DNA of 21,428 bases from JAIPEI01 sp041685835 (GTDB taxonomy: Bacteria; Desulfobacterota; DSM-4660; Desulfatiglandales; HGW-15), in the NCBI GenBank assembly GCA_041685835.1, contig JAWLEX010000048.1, forward strand, positions 1 through 21,428, read 5' to 3'. The position numbers and the translations under genes were made by a program. Numbering within the stretch: the stretch's first letter is position 1; each line of letters opens with the position of its first letter. Positions 1-8,336 of the stretch are shown in pieces. A model generated the notes under the pieces. The model ran no database searches. It was given only the letters and a program-made list of their open reading frames with translations, and was not told the DNA's origin.

Positions 1-34
1 ATCGGCAATCTATCCGTGGTATCTGCTTGTCCAT
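1..34 (-). CDS. Possible 5' end of an unidentified gene (partial)
   Basis: On the minus strand an ATG at 34 opens a frame of 11 codons reading MDKQIPRIDCR that runs off the left edge. A good ribosome binding site (AAGGTGG) lies 7 bases before it. Further upstream there is a possible promoter, TTGACA with a weak TAGGCT 17 bases later. The gene would be divergent from the polysaccharide operon. Eleven residues are too few to name a family. A transposase N-terminus is one possibility, but that is only a guess. Confidence 0.35.
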   Translation of the reverse strand, partial: MDKQIPRIDCR

Positions 35-172
35 AGTTAACCCACCTTGGAAAGGTTTTTCGCCATGAAACCCTCTGTGCTGGGGTGATGTGGCAAAAAG
101 CCTACCATATGATGGGTCAAATGTCAAGGAATAAATCATGATGCCAGATTGCCAATATCAGGTGCGGAATTT

Positions 173-202
173 TTGAGACACGGTACTAGCAGGTGAGATA
201 AT
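173..202 (+). promoter_or_regulatory. Sigma-70-type promoter of the polysaccharide operon
   Basis: TTGAGA (173-178) and GATAAT (197-202) are separated by 18 bases, each one mismatch from consensus. The predicted transcript start near 209 lies just before the ribosome binding site GAGGTGA (214-220). Confidence 0.55.
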
Positions 203-228
203 CCCTGCATATCGAGGTGATCCATCGT

Positions 229-1332
229 TTGGGCCGTTTGCGTCTAATGCATTCTATTATGAGCCGTGTGGCAGTAATTCTGTTTTCCGCCTGTCTTCTC
301 TTCCTGGTTGTTGAAGGGGTGTCGCGGCTGGAGTGGTCCCTTCGCAGCAATACCTCCTTCTTCAGCCCGAATGTCGCCTTTTACTACCCTGAGCTCCCAA
401 GGGGGGAGAAGGCTGTGGCCCCGAACAAGGAAGGATCGCTGGAGGTCCTGGTCTTGGGCGGGTCCGTTCTTCATCCGGACTGGGGGAGTATTCCTCAGGC
501 ACTCCTGGAAAAGCTCACATCGGCTTCCGGAAAAAAGGTTAAGGTTCGCAACATGGCCATGCCCGGGCACACCACACTCGACAGCTTTTACAAGCTTCGG
601 CGTCTCGTTGACCGGCGGTTCGACCTTATTATCTGCTATCACGGCATTAATGAATTGAGGCTCAACAACTGTCCGGAGCAGATGTATCAGCAGGACTACT
701 CACATTACTCATGGTACAGGGTTGTCAATTTTTTCGAAAACCGCCCCAATATTCCTGACCTGGCATGCCTTTTCTCTTTCGGCTATAGACTGGTCCGGTT
801 ACATGAGAAGATAGGATCTCCTCCCCGCTACATCCCGCGTGACAGTCCTTCCGAGGATATGATGCGGTATGGCGGCTATATCAAGACCGCCGTCTCGTTT
901 CGAGAGAATATGGAGAATATCCTGGAGCTGGCCCGGGAAGGCCAATCGCCTCTGGTCCTCATGACCTTTGCATTCCATTTGCCCTCGGATTACTCCCTGG
1001 AGGCGTTCCAGGCCCGTTCCCTGGACTACTGCCTGCACAGCTGCGCAGCGGAGATCTGGGCAAAGCCGGAGCACCTGGCCGAAGGACTCCGGGTTCACAA
1101 CGACATCATTAGAGACCTGGCGAGCCGTTCAAACGATGTCATTTTTGTTGACCAATACACCCAAATCCCACAGTGCGCGCGGCACTTCAATGACGTGTGT
1201 CATCTGACGCAAGAGGGATCAATCCGGTTTGTCGAGAACCTGCTCAAAGCCGCAGGACCCTACGTCAAAAACAAGCGGCCGGAAAACTTCACGGGTATGG
1301 TGCAGGAAAAGGCCGCAGGCTCAGGGAGCTAA
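229..1332 (+). CDS. Membrane-anchored SGNH/GDSL-type hydrolase of a polysaccharide cluster
   Basis: The protein of about 367 residues has one N-terminal membrane segment (about residues 10-30, VAVILFSACLLFLVVEG) and then an SGNH hydrolase fold. The block I nucleophile is the Ser of GGSVLH (about residue 79), HGINE near 140 fits block III, and DVCH near 322-325 supplies the Asp-His pair. Such enzymes usually add or remove acyl or acetyl groups on glycans, and the anchor suggests a periplasmic site. A GTG at 217 would give 371 residues, but it lies inside the perfect ribosome binding site GAGGTGA (214-220). The TTG at 229, 8 bases after that site, is therefore the better start. It is first in an operon with a glycosyltransferase and a WecA-like enzyme, so modification of an exported polysaccharide is likely. 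The substrate cannot be read from the sequence. Confidence 0.8.
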   Translation: MGRLRLMHSIMSRVAVILFSACLLFLVVEGVSRLEWSLRSNTSFFSPNVAFYYPELPRGEKAVAPNKEGSLEVLVLGGSVLHPDWGSIPQALLEKLTSASGKKVKVRNMAMPGHTTLDSFYKLRRLVDRRFDLIICYHGINELRLNNCPEQMYQQDYSHYSWYRVVNFFENRPNIPDLACLFSFGYRLVRLHEKIGSPPRYIPRDSPSEDMMRYGGYIKTAVSFRENMENILELAREGQSPLVLMTFAFHLPSDYSLEAFQARSLDYCLHSCAAEIWAKPEHLAEGLRVHNDIIRDLASRSNDVIFVDQYTQIPQCARHFNDVCHLTQEGSIRFVENLLKAAGPYVKNKRPENFTGMVQEKAAGSGS

Positions 1333-1354
1333 CACGGTGAAGGGGCCTGAGCCC

Positions 1355-2575
1355 ATGCGTGTCCTGAGAGTGATCGCCCGTCTTAACATAGGCGGACCCG
1401 CGATTCAGGCCATCTCGCTCACCCGGGAACTCAAAGGCCCTGACTGCGACACCGTTCTTGTTTGTGGGGAGGTGGAACCCCATGAAGGCGACATGGCCTT
1501 TCTGGCCAGGGGCCAAGGAGTCAGACCCTGGAAGATCAAAGGCCTGGGAAGAGAAATCTCCCCTCTGAACGACCTCACAGTACTGCTGCGACTTCTGGGC
1601 ATGTTCCGGCGATTTCGTCCATGCATAATCCACACCCACACGGCAAAGGCCGGAACCCTGGGCCGGCTTGCAGGCATACTCTGGAACGCCTTTCACCGAG
1701 GAGGTCGCAGGATCCGGCTGGTCCACACATTTCACGGCCATGTATTCCACAGCTACTTCAGCCGGGCCAAGACATCGGTTTTTCTGTTCATAGAACGTTT
1801 CCTGGCGCGGTTCAGCGACCGCATAGTGGTGATCAGCCCGGCCCAGAAAAAGGATATCTGCCATAGGTATCGTATCGCCCCGTCGTGGAAGGTGATTGTG
1901 ATACCCTTGGGTTTTGATCTATCATCGTTCACCCGGGAATACGGGGAAGAGGACCGCCGGGCCGGGAGGCGGGAGCTGTTGGGCGGGGATCACGGGGATG
2001 AGAGTTTCCTGGTGGGGTTTGCAGGCAGGCTCGCCCCGGTGAAAAACCCCCATATGCTTCTGTCAGCCGTTAAAAGGCTCGAGGATCAAGGCCTGAGTTT
2101 AGGGTTCCGGTTCGTACTGGTCGGAGACGGGGAGCTCAGGATGGATCTCGAGCGAGAGGTGCAGGAGCTGGGTGTTAAGGACAGGGTGCTCTTTGCGGGT
2201 TGGCGCAAGCACATGGCGCCGGTCTACAGGGCACTGGACGCGGTGGTCCTGACCTCCATGAACGAGGGCACGCCTGTGTCCCTTATTGAGGCCATGGCTG
2301 CGGGCAGGCCTGTCGTGGCCACGGCCGTGGGAGGGGTCCCGGACCTGATGGGCAGGTTGGAGGAAGACCTGGGAAAAGGGGTCATGCGGGCCGAGCGCGG
2401 CCTGTTGATTCCATCCGGGGACGATCATGCCCTGGCCCATGCCCTGACTTTTCTGCGGGATCACGGGGATGAAATCTATTCTATGAAACAGAGGGCCAGG
2501 CAGTACGCCCTTTCCGCCTACAGCCTGGAAAGGCTTGTCAAGGACATTAAAGGCCTGTATAGAGATCTGCCATGA
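1355..2575 (+). CDS. Glycosyltransferase family 4 protein
   Basis: The protein of 406 residues has the GT-B layout of family GT4. The N-terminal acceptor domain begins MRVLRVIARLNIGGPA and carries HTHTAKAG. The C-terminal donor domain has the E-x7-E stretch EGTPVSLIEAMAAGRPVVAT followed by GGVPDL. Such enzymes move a sugar from a nucleotide sugar to a lipid-linked or growing glycan at the inner face of the membrane. ATG 1355 fits the family N-terminus and has AAGGGG upstream. A GTG at 1337 with GGAG 8 bases before it is an alternative that adds six residues. The gene lies 22 bases after the SGNH hydrolase, and its stop overlaps the next start as ATGA, so translation is probably coupled. The sugar specificity is unknown. 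Confidence 0.88.
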   Translation: MRVLRVIARLNIGGPAIQAISLTRELKGPDCDTVLVCGEVEPHEGDMAFLARGQGVRPWKIKGLGREISPLNDLTVLLRLLGMFRRFRPCIIHTHTAKAGTLGRLAGILWNAFHRGGRRIRLVHTFHGHVFHSYFSRAKTSVFLFIERFLARFSDRIVVISPAQKKDICHRYRIAPSWKVIVIPLGFDLSSFTREYGEEDRRAGRRELLGGDHGDESFLVGFAGRLAPVKNPHMLLSAVKRLEDQGLSLGFRFVLVGDGELRMDLEREVQELGVKDRVLFAGWRKHMAPVYRALDAVVLTSMNEGTPVSLIEAMAAGRPVVATAVGGVPDLMGRLEEDLGKGVMRAERGLLIPSGDDHALAHALTFLRDHGDEIYSMKQRARQYALSAYSLERLVKDIKGLYRDLP

Positions 2576-4422
2576 ACTCCCTTAGCCTTTATCACTACCT
2601 TATTTTATTCGGTGCCGGACTGGCCCTCTCGCTGTCCCTGACGCCCCTGGTCCGCTCCCTGGCCCATGCTACAGGCCAGGTGGCCGTGCCCCGGGATACC
2701 CGGTGGCACAAGAAGGAGACCGCTCTTTTAGGCGGTGTAGCGATATTCGTCGCCTTTGCCGGAGTCTGGTCGGGGGCCGTGCTGGTCCTGGGGTGGGAGC
2801 CTTTCGGAAAACCCCTGCTGCCCATCCTCCTTTGTGGTTCGGGTGTTTTCGTGCTCGGCCTGGTGGACGACATCAAGAGCCTGGTGCCCCAGCACAAGCT
2901 GGCGGTGCAGATCGTCATAGTAGCGGTCTTCATGACCTTCGGGTTCCGGCTCGACTGGACGGTTTCCAGAACGGCGGACCTGTTCCTGTCCATCCTCTGG
3001 GTCGTGGGGATCACCAACGCCTTCAACCTCCTGGACAACATGGACGGGCTGGCCGCGGGAGTTGCCTTCATAGCAGGGGTTTTCCTGTTCCTTACAGGCT
3101 ATATGAACCCCGCAATCATGCCCCTTACGGTCCCCCTTCTCATTCTTTGCTCCGTGTACCTGGGGGTCCTGCTGGGGTTTCTGGTCTACAATTTCAACCC
3201 CGCCTCCATCTTCATGGGGGATGCAGGCAGCCTTTTCCTGGGTTTTATGATGGCCTCCATGACCATGGTGGGCGGAGCGGATGATTCCGTAGGATACGGC
3301 GTCGGCAAACTGCTGTCCGTGATTGCCATCCCCATCCTGATCCTCTTCATCCCCATACTGGACACCGGGTTTGTGAGTTTCATGCGGAAGGTCTTCAGGC
3401 GTCCCATATCCCAGGGGGGCAGGGACCACTCGTCACACCGCATGGTCGCCATCGGGTTTTCAGAGCGCATGGCCGTGCTGGTCCTATACGGATTCTCCGT
3501 GGCTTCAGGGATTATCGCCATCGCAGTCCAGACCGCCAGCATCGGCATCACCCTGGTGCTGATTTTGTTCTACCTGCTGTTCGTCGTCTTTTTCTGGATC
3601 TACCTGGCCCGGGTAAAGGTCTACGAGGGTGAATCCGTGCTGACAGACAACCGCCTCGGGTCCATCACCCCGCTGGTTGTCCAGTTCACTTACCGGAGAA
3701 GGCTCTTCGAGGTCCTGCTGGACCTGATCCTGGTCATGATGGCATACTACTCCGCCTACCTCCTGCGGTTCGAAGGGCCGGTGTACTATCTGATCGGCGA
3801 TAACTTTCGCATGTTCCTCATGTCCCTGCCCACCGTGATGGCGTGCCAGATCTTCTGCTTCTATGTGATGGGCGTGTACCGGGGCGTCTGGGAGGCCACC
3901 GGCCTGAGCGACCTCATCGAGTACATAAAGGCCATAACGCTGGGGACCGTCATGGCCATGCTGATCCTCCTCTTCATCTACCGCTTCGAGAGTTTCTCGA
4001 GGGCGGTCTTTATCATCTACTGGATCTTGATGCTCCTGCTGGTCTCCCTCTCGCGGCTCTCCTTCCGTTTGGTGGACGAGGGGGCCAAGAAGGGCAGGCA
4101 GAAGGGCAGATCGGTGGTCATCTACGGCGCCGGAGCAGGGGGCCGGATGGTCGCCAAGGAGATCGAGAACAACCCTTCCCTGGGTCGGGTGATCAAGGGT
4201 TTTTTGGACGACAATCCCCGTAAACTGAGAAAGAAGATAATGGGGTACCCCGTCCTCGGGGGCCGGGAGGATCTGGAAAAGATCGTTCGCAAGATGGGTA
4301 TTCAGGAGATCATCATATCCTTCAAGTCCAATGCGGAAGAGACCCGCCGAACCCTGAAAAGCATGTGTCAAAAGATGGACATGGAGGTGGAGGTGCGACG
4401 GATGAAGATGGTCCTGGAGTGA
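2572..4422 (+). CDS. WecA/MraY-family sugar-1-phosphate transferase fused to a FlaA1/CapD-like N-terminal region
   Basis: The 616-residue protein has two parts. Residues 1-355 are a polytopic WecA-type transferase, with DD at 99-100, NAFNLLDNMDGL at 149-160, GDAGS at 216-220 and DHSSH at 285-289. This family loads a sugar phosphate from a UDP-sugar onto undecaprenyl phosphate and so starts a glycan. Residues 375-616 add about four membrane helices and a Rossmann domain (VVIYGAGAGGRMVAKE at 515-530, GFLDDNPRK at 543-551). They resemble the N-terminal half of FlaA1/WbpM/CapD nucleotide-sugar dehydratases (CoA_binding_3 type), but the chain stops before any SDR catalytic domain. Usual WecA proteins are about 350 residues long. 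The start overlaps the glycosyltransferase stop (ATGA), and a terminator follows. The enzyme family is secure. The role of the added half is not known. Confidence 0.88.
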   Translation: MNSLSLYHYLILFGAGLALSLSLTPLVRSLAHATGQVAVPRDTRWHKKETALLGGVAIFVAFAGVWSGAVLVLGWEPFGKPLLPILLCGSGVFVLGLVDDIKSLVPQHKLAVQIVIVAVFMTFGFRLDWTVSRTADLFLSILWVVGITNAFNLLDNMDGLAAGVAFIAGVFLFLTGYMNPAIMPLTVPLLILCSVYLGVLLGFLVYNFNPASIFMGDAGSLFLGFMMASMTMVGGADDSVGYGVGKLLSVIAIPILILFIPILDTGFVSFMRKVFRRPISQGGRDHSSHRMVAIGFSERMAVLVLYGFSVASGIIAIAVQTASIGITLVLILFYLLFVVFFWIYLARVKVYEGESVLTDNRLGSITPLVVQFTYRRRLFEVLLDLILVMMAYYSAYLLRFEGPVYYLIGDNFRMFLMSLPTVMACQIFCFYVMGVYRGVWEATGLSDLIEYIKAITLGTVMAMLILLFIYRFESFSRAVFIIYWILMLLLVSLSRLSFRLVDEGAKKGRQKGRSVVIYGAGAGGRMVAKEIENNPSLGRVIKGFLDDNPRKLRKKIMGYPVLGGREDLEKIVRKMGIQEIIISFKSNAEETRRTLKSMCQKMDMEVEVRRMKMVLE

Positions 4423-4459
4423 TAAGGCAGGAGAGATTGAAGCGGATCTTTGGAAAAGA

Positions 4460-4486
4460 GGGGGCGCAGGTTCGCCCCCTTTTTTT
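4460..4486 (+). terminator. Rho-independent terminator of the polysaccharide operon
   Basis: A perfect 7-bp stem, GGGGGCG with CGCCCCC around a six-base loop, is followed by seven T. It lies 38 bases after the WecA-fusion stop. Confidence 0.9.
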
Positions 4487-4487
4487 G

Positions 4488-4511
4488 CGAATCACGAATC
4501 ACGAACCACGG
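4488..4511. repeat. Tandem heptamer repeat (CGAATCA/CGAACCA)
   Basis: Units CGAATCA, CGAATCA, CGAACCA and a partial CGG follow each other without gaps, directly after the terminator. The same heptamer in the opposite orientation occurs at 17693-17720. The function is unknown. Confidence 0.7.
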
Positions 4512-4522
4512 TCTTTTTGCAA

Positions 4523-4552
4523 TTGACAATATCTTCCCTCCACGGATATAGT
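4523..4552 (+). promoter_or_regulatory. Promoter of the acyl-CoA dehydrogenase gene
   Basis: TTGACA (4523-4528) is exact, and TATAGT (4547-4552) follows after 18 bases with one mismatch. The transcript would have a leader of about 110 bases. No operator or riboswitch is evident in the leader. Confidence 0.65.
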
Positions 4553-4666
4553 CACTTCATGTAACATGAGCCAATGTCCCGTTTTCTTTTGAAAATATAA
4601 CGGCTGCCTGCATCTTTTCTGAAGGCCGCGGCCATACCCTTACCCTGCAGATCAAAAGGAGCTGCC

Positions 4667-5818
4667 ATGGATTTCAGTCTTTCGATGGAACAGGAGATTC
4701 TCAGGAATTCGGTACGTCAGTTTGCAGAAGCGGAAATCGAGCCTGTGGCCGGTGAGCTGGACGAAAAGGAGGAGTTCTCCTACGACACCATGAGAAAGAT
4801 GGGTGAGCTGGGGCTCTTCGGGATGTTCGTATCCGATGAATACGGGGGACAGGCGATGGATTACGTTTCCTATATCATCGCCACAGAGGAGATAGCCCGT
4901 GTGGACGGGTCTCACGCCGCCACCGTGGCCGCGGGAAACTCGTTGGGCATCGGCCCCCTGTACTATTTCGGGAACGAGGAGCAGAAGCGTAAATACCTGC
5001 CCAAACTCTGCGCGGGCGAGGCCCTGTGGGGCTTCGGGCTGACCGAGCCCAATGCGGGCTCGGATGCCGGCAACTCCAAGACCAGGGCGTTGCTGGACGG
5101 TGACGAGTGGGTGATCAACGGGAGCAAGATATTTATCACAAACGCCGCAACGGACATCACAAGCGGCGTGACCGTGCTGGCCCGCACAGGCACCAGGGAG
5201 GACGGCCGCCCGGAGCTTTCCTGCATCCTGGTGGAGTCGGGAACCCCGGGATTCGAGGCCCGGGAGATGCACGGAAAAATGATGTGGCGGGCCTCCAACA
5301 CGAGCGAACTCTATTTCGATGACTGCCGTGTTCCAAAGGAGAACCTGCTCGGCAAGCGCGGCCACGGGTTCCGCCAGATGCTCTCCACACTTGACGGAGG
5401 CCGCCTGTCCATCGGCGCCATGGGGCTCGGGGGCGCCCAGGGATGTTATGAGCAGGCCCTCAGATACGGCCGGGAGCGGGAGCAGTTCGGGCGGCCCATT
5501 TCCACCTTTCAGGTCAATGCCTTCAAGCTGGCGGACATGGCCATGGAAATCGAGTGCGCCCGGTTGCTGCTGTACAAGGCATGCTGGCTTCGAGACAATG
5601 ACAAGCCGTATGGCAAGGAGGCCGCCATGGCCAAGCTTAACTGCTCCGAGGTGATGTACCGCTGCGCAAACCACGCTGTGCAGCTCCACGGCGGATACGG
5701 CCTCATGAAGGAATACCCCGTGGAGCGGTTCTACAGGGACCAGAAGCTGCTGGAGATCGGCGAGGGAACGTCGGAGGTTCAGAGACTCGTAATCGCCAGG
5801 CTGATCGGGGCCATGTAG
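4667..5818 (+). CDS. Acyl-CoA dehydrogenase
   Basis: The 383-residue flavoprotein has the usual length for short- or branched-chain acyl-CoA dehydrogenases. These oxidise acyl-CoA to the 2,3-enoyl-CoA with FAD and pass electrons to ETF. Visible signatures are the FAD/substrate stretch GFGLTEPNAGSDAG near residue 125, INGSKIFITNA near 147, and the C-terminal QLHGGYGLMKEYPVERFYRD. The catalytic base position typical of butyryl-CoA-type enzymes is Glu366 in GEGTSEVQR. The ATG has AAAGGAG 5 bases upstream. The gene stands alone between its own promoter and terminator. No etfAB, thiolase or CoA ligase lies beside it, so the substrate and the direction of the pathway cannot be inferred. Confidence 0.93.
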   Translation: MDFSLSMEQEILRNSVRQFAEAEIEPVAGELDEKEEFSYDTMRKMGELGLFGMFVSDEYGGQAMDYVSYIIATEEIARVDGSHAATVAAGNSLGIGPLYYFGNEEQKRKYLPKLCAGEALWGFGLTEPNAGSDAGNSKTRALLDGDEWVINGSKIFITNAATDITSGVTVLARTGTREDGRPELSCILVESGTPGFEAREMHGKMMWRASNTSELYFDDCRVPKENLLGKRGHGFRQMLSTLDGGRLSIGAMGLGGAQGCYEQALRYGREREQFGRPISTFQVNAFKLADMAMEIECARLLLYKACWLRDNDKPYGKEAAMAKLNCSEVMYRCANHAVQLHGGYGLMKEYPVERFYRDQKLLEIGEGTSEVQRLVIARLIGAM

Positions 5819-5858
5819 GAAACACGCGATTCCCTTTCGATTACGTGTTATAAAAAGG

Positions 5859-5896
5859 GCGATCCCGGGCTGAATGGGCCAAGGATCGCTTTTTTT
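5859..5896 (+). terminator. Rho-independent terminator after the acyl-CoA dehydrogenase gene
   Basis: A 7-bp stem, GCGATCC with GGATCGC around a 17-base loop, is followed by seven T. It ends 34 bases before the next start codon. Confidence 0.8.
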
Positions 5897-5929
5897 ACAG
5901 CATTCACAACGAAGAACACGAGTTTTCTT

Positions 5930-7747
5930 ATGCTCGATAGAGTCCTAGGAAAAGACATCGCCCACTATGTCCGGGAGCACATGGGCCTGGTTGTGACGGC
6001 CATCGTGCTGACCGCCGTGTCCGCGCTCTTCGTGGTGGTGCCTGCCTATTTACTGCAACCCTTTATAGACGAGGGGATGAAGACCGGGAGTGAACCCGCC
6101 AGCTGGAAGATCCCCTGGGTGACCTTCGGAGACTCGCTGACGTCATTGAAGAAGACGGAAGTGGTTATTGTCGAGGGCATCTCTCCGAACCGCCTGCTGG
6201 TCATCTTGACGCTCGTGGCGTTCGTGTCCGTGCTCTTCAAGTCCCTGACTTTGTACCTGAGCCAGCTTGCGGCCGCAGCCTTTTCCAACCGGGCCATCCT
6301 GTCCATTAGGGTGGACCTGTTCCGTCGTTTTGTGGCCCTGCCCCTCAAGTTCTATCACAGCCGCAAGGTCGGGGAACTCATTTCCCGCTCCACGGCCGAT
6401 GTCACCGTGATGCAGGAGCGGATCGCCAACATCCTGATCGGCCTGGTACAGCATCCCTTGACCGCGCTCGTTTTTCTTGCGTACCTGTTTGTCATGAACT
6501 GGCGGCTCACGCTGCTCGTGTTTTTTGCGGCGCCGGTCATTGTGGGCCTGATCCGCCTTTTCGGGCGAAAGGTGAAGAAACACTCTTCCCGGGTCCAGGA
6601 GGCGGTCTCCTTCGTGACCTCGGCTTACCAGGAGGTCCTGCTCTGCCTTAAGGTCATCCAGTCCGCCTGCACCCAGGAGAAGGAATCGAGAAAGTTCGAG
6701 GACCTGGCCCAGGAGCTGTACCGGAAGATCATGCGGTGGAACCGGTGGTTTCTCGGGCTGGGGCCCATGATGGACTCCACGGTTTTTCTCGTCCTGCCCG
6801 GTGTCCTCGTGATCGGCAAGATCTACTTTCACCACACCCTCGGGGAGCTGATGTCCATGATCTATGCCTTTTCGAGGGTCTACTCGCCCATAAAGAGCCT
6901 GGCCCGGGTGAACACCGAGCTGCGCACCCTGCAGGGCGCGACGGACAGGGTTTTCAGCATAATGAAGACCGAGCCGGAAATTATGGACCCGCCCGGAGCC
7001 GTAGTCCTCCCCAGGCATCGTGAGTCCCTGGAGTTCGACAACGTGTCCTTCGGGTACGGGCCGTCCTCACCGGTGCTTCACGATATCTCATTCAAGATCA
7101 AAGCCGGGGACATGGTGGCCTTTGTGGGGTCCACCGGTGCGGGGAAGAGCACGCTTCTGGACCTGGTGCCCAGGTTTCACGATGTTGATGAGGGGGGTAT
7201 ACGCATCGACGGGAGGGACATCCGCGAAGTAACCCTGGATTCACTGCGGCGGCAGATCGGGATCGTCAGCCAGGAGGTGCTTCTGTTTCACGACACCATA
7301 GCCAACAACATCCGCTATGCCAGGCCGGATGCCTCCATGGCCGAGGTGGAGGCCGCGGCCAGGGCGGCCCATGCCCACGAGTTCATCCTGGAGCAGCACA
7401 TGGGGTACGACACGCTGGTGGGGGACCGGGGGAGCCTGTTGTCGGGCGGCCAGCGGCAGCGCATCGCCATCGCCAGGGCGGTCCTCATCGAACCGTCCAT
7501 ACTGATCCTGGATGAGGCCGCGTCCGCCCTGGACGCGGAAAGCGAACGCCTGGTCCGGGACAGCATCGACGGGTTCCACGGGGAGCACACCATACTGGTG
7601 GTGGCCCACCGGTTGAGCACCATACGCAAGGCCGATCGAATCTATGTGCTGGAAAAGGGCCGCATCGTCGAGTCCGGCACACAGGAGGACTTGCTTGCGG
7701 CCAACGGGCGCTTCCGGCAGTTGCACGATATACAGTTTAGAGTATAG
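5930..7747 (+). CDS. MsbA-like ABC exporter (membrane domain plus ATPase)
   Basis: The 605-residue half-transporter carries a six-helix exporter domain (about 15-330) and an ATPase domain (about 365-600). Walker A is GSTGAGKST (400-408), the Q-loop Gln is at 448, the signature LSGGQ is at 504-508, Walker B is LILDEA (525-530) and the H-loop His is at 560. All catalytic motifs are intact. MsbA-type proteins flip lipid A core or other lipids as homodimers, though some relatives carry drugs or peptides. Residues about 47-88 form an extended loop between helices 1 and 2, which makes the protein longer than the usual 580 or so. The start has no clear ribosome binding site. No lipid A gene adjoins it, so the MsbA role is inferred from family only. 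It converges with yggU, leaving 8 bases. Confidence 0.88.
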   Translation: MLDRVLGKDIAHYVREHMGLVVTAIVLTAVSALFVVVPAYLLQPFIDEGMKTGSEPASWKIPWVTFGDSLTSLKKTEVVIVEGISPNRLLVILTLVAFVSVLFKSLTLYLSQLAAAAFSNRAILSIRVDLFRRFVALPLKFYHSRKVGELISRSTADVTVMQERIANILIGLVQHPLTALVFLAYLFVMNWRLTLLVFFAAPVIVGLIRLFGRKVKKHSSRVQEAVSFVTSAYQEVLLCLKVIQSACTQEKESRKFEDLAQELYRKIMRWNRWFLGLGPMMDSTVFLVLPGVLVIGKIYFHHTLGELMSMIYAFSRVYSPIKSLARVNTELRTLQGATDRVFSIMKTEPEIMDPPGAVVLPRHRESLEFDNVSFGYGPSSPVLHDISFKIKAGDMVAFVGSTGAGKSTLLDLVPRFHDVDEGGIRIDGRDIREVTLDSLRRQIGIVSQEVLLFHDTIANNIRYARPDASMAEVEAAARAAHAHEFILEQHMGYDTLVGDRGSLLSGGQRQRIAIARAVLIEPSILILDEAASALDAESERLVRDSIDGFHGEHTILVVAHRLSTIRKADRIYVLEKGRIVESGTQEDLLAANGRFRQLHDIQFRV

Positions 7748-7755
7748 GTGTTGAA

Positions 7756-8028
7756 TCACGGCACCGGTGTCAGGGCTTTCTTCGCCTCCTGTCCGGTCAT
7801 GCCTCGAATGCGGATCGTCTTGTCCCTGGATTTTACACCCGAGACGATTTCCAGCCTGCCTTTGGGAATGCCAAGGGCCTTTGAGAGGAAGGCGATCAGG
7901 GCCTGGTTCGCCTTTCCTTCCACGGGCGGGGCCGTGACCTTGACGCGGAACACGCCGTCTTTCAGGCCTGAGACCGCGTTCCCGGACGAACGCGGCGTCA
8001 GACGTATCCTGATGACGGTCTCTTCCAT
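7756..8028 (-). CDS. DUF167/YggU family protein
   Basis: This 90-residue protein matches the small DUF167 (YggU/UPF0235) family in length and in its core motifs: the N-terminal IRIRLTPRSSGNAV, then VKVTAPPVEGKANQALIAFLSKALG, then VSGVKSRDKTIRI. The molecular function of the family is not settled. The ATG overlaps the yggT stop (TGATG on the minus strand), so the two are probably translated together. The yggT-yggU pairing is common in bacteria. Confidence 0.9.
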   Translation of the reverse strand: MEETVIRIRLTPRSSGNAVSGLKDGVFRVKVTAPPVEGKANQALIAFLSKALGIPKGRLEIVSGVKSRDKTIRIRGMTGQEAKKALTPVP

Positions 8029-8327
8029 CAGGCGAGTTGCCGGGCCATATGGAAGAGGGTCTCGACCAGGAAGGACTTCAGAAAGATGATGGCCAGGATG
8101 ACCAGGATCGGAGTGAAGTCAAAGCCCCCGAAAAAGAGGGGCAGTCGCCGTCGAATCGCGTAAAGCACCGGGTCCGTGACCGAATACAGGAAACGAACGA
8201 TGGCGTTGTAAGGGTCCGGGTTGACCCAGGAGATGACCGCCCTGCCGATTATGAGCCACATGTACAGAGTCAGGGCGATATCCAGTATTTTGGCAACGGC
8301 TATCAGGAAGTTGGACAGTACGAACAT
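8028..8327 (-). CDS. YggT family membrane protein
   Basis: The protein of 99 residues has two hydrophobic blocks, near 1-28 and 60-85. Between them lies the family signature around WLIIGRAVISWVNPDPYN and FLYSVTDPVLYAIRR. YggT proteins are small inner-membrane proteins. Plant relatives help in cofactor assembly in chloroplasts, and the bacterial role is poorly defined. The start is 9 bases after the stop of the Rossmann protein gene and the stop overlaps yggU, so all three sit in one transcript. Confidence 0.92.
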   Translation of the reverse strand: MFVLSNFLIAVAKILDIALTLYMWLIIGRAVISWVNPDPYNAIVRFLYSVTDPVLYAIRRRLPLFFGGFDFTPILVILAIIFLKSFLVETLFHMARQLA

Positions 8328-8336
8328 AGGTGCTCC

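Noticed and set aside
3505..4371. Minus-strand open frame of 288 codons inside the WecA fusion gene
   Set aside because: It is antisense to a gene with clear family motifs, and its His/Asp/Gln-rich content is typical of a complement frame.
4652..5689. Minus-strand open frame of 345 codons opposite the acyl-CoA dehydrogenase
   Set aside because: It is a complement of a strongly conserved enzyme in GC-rich DNA. It has no recognisable domain.
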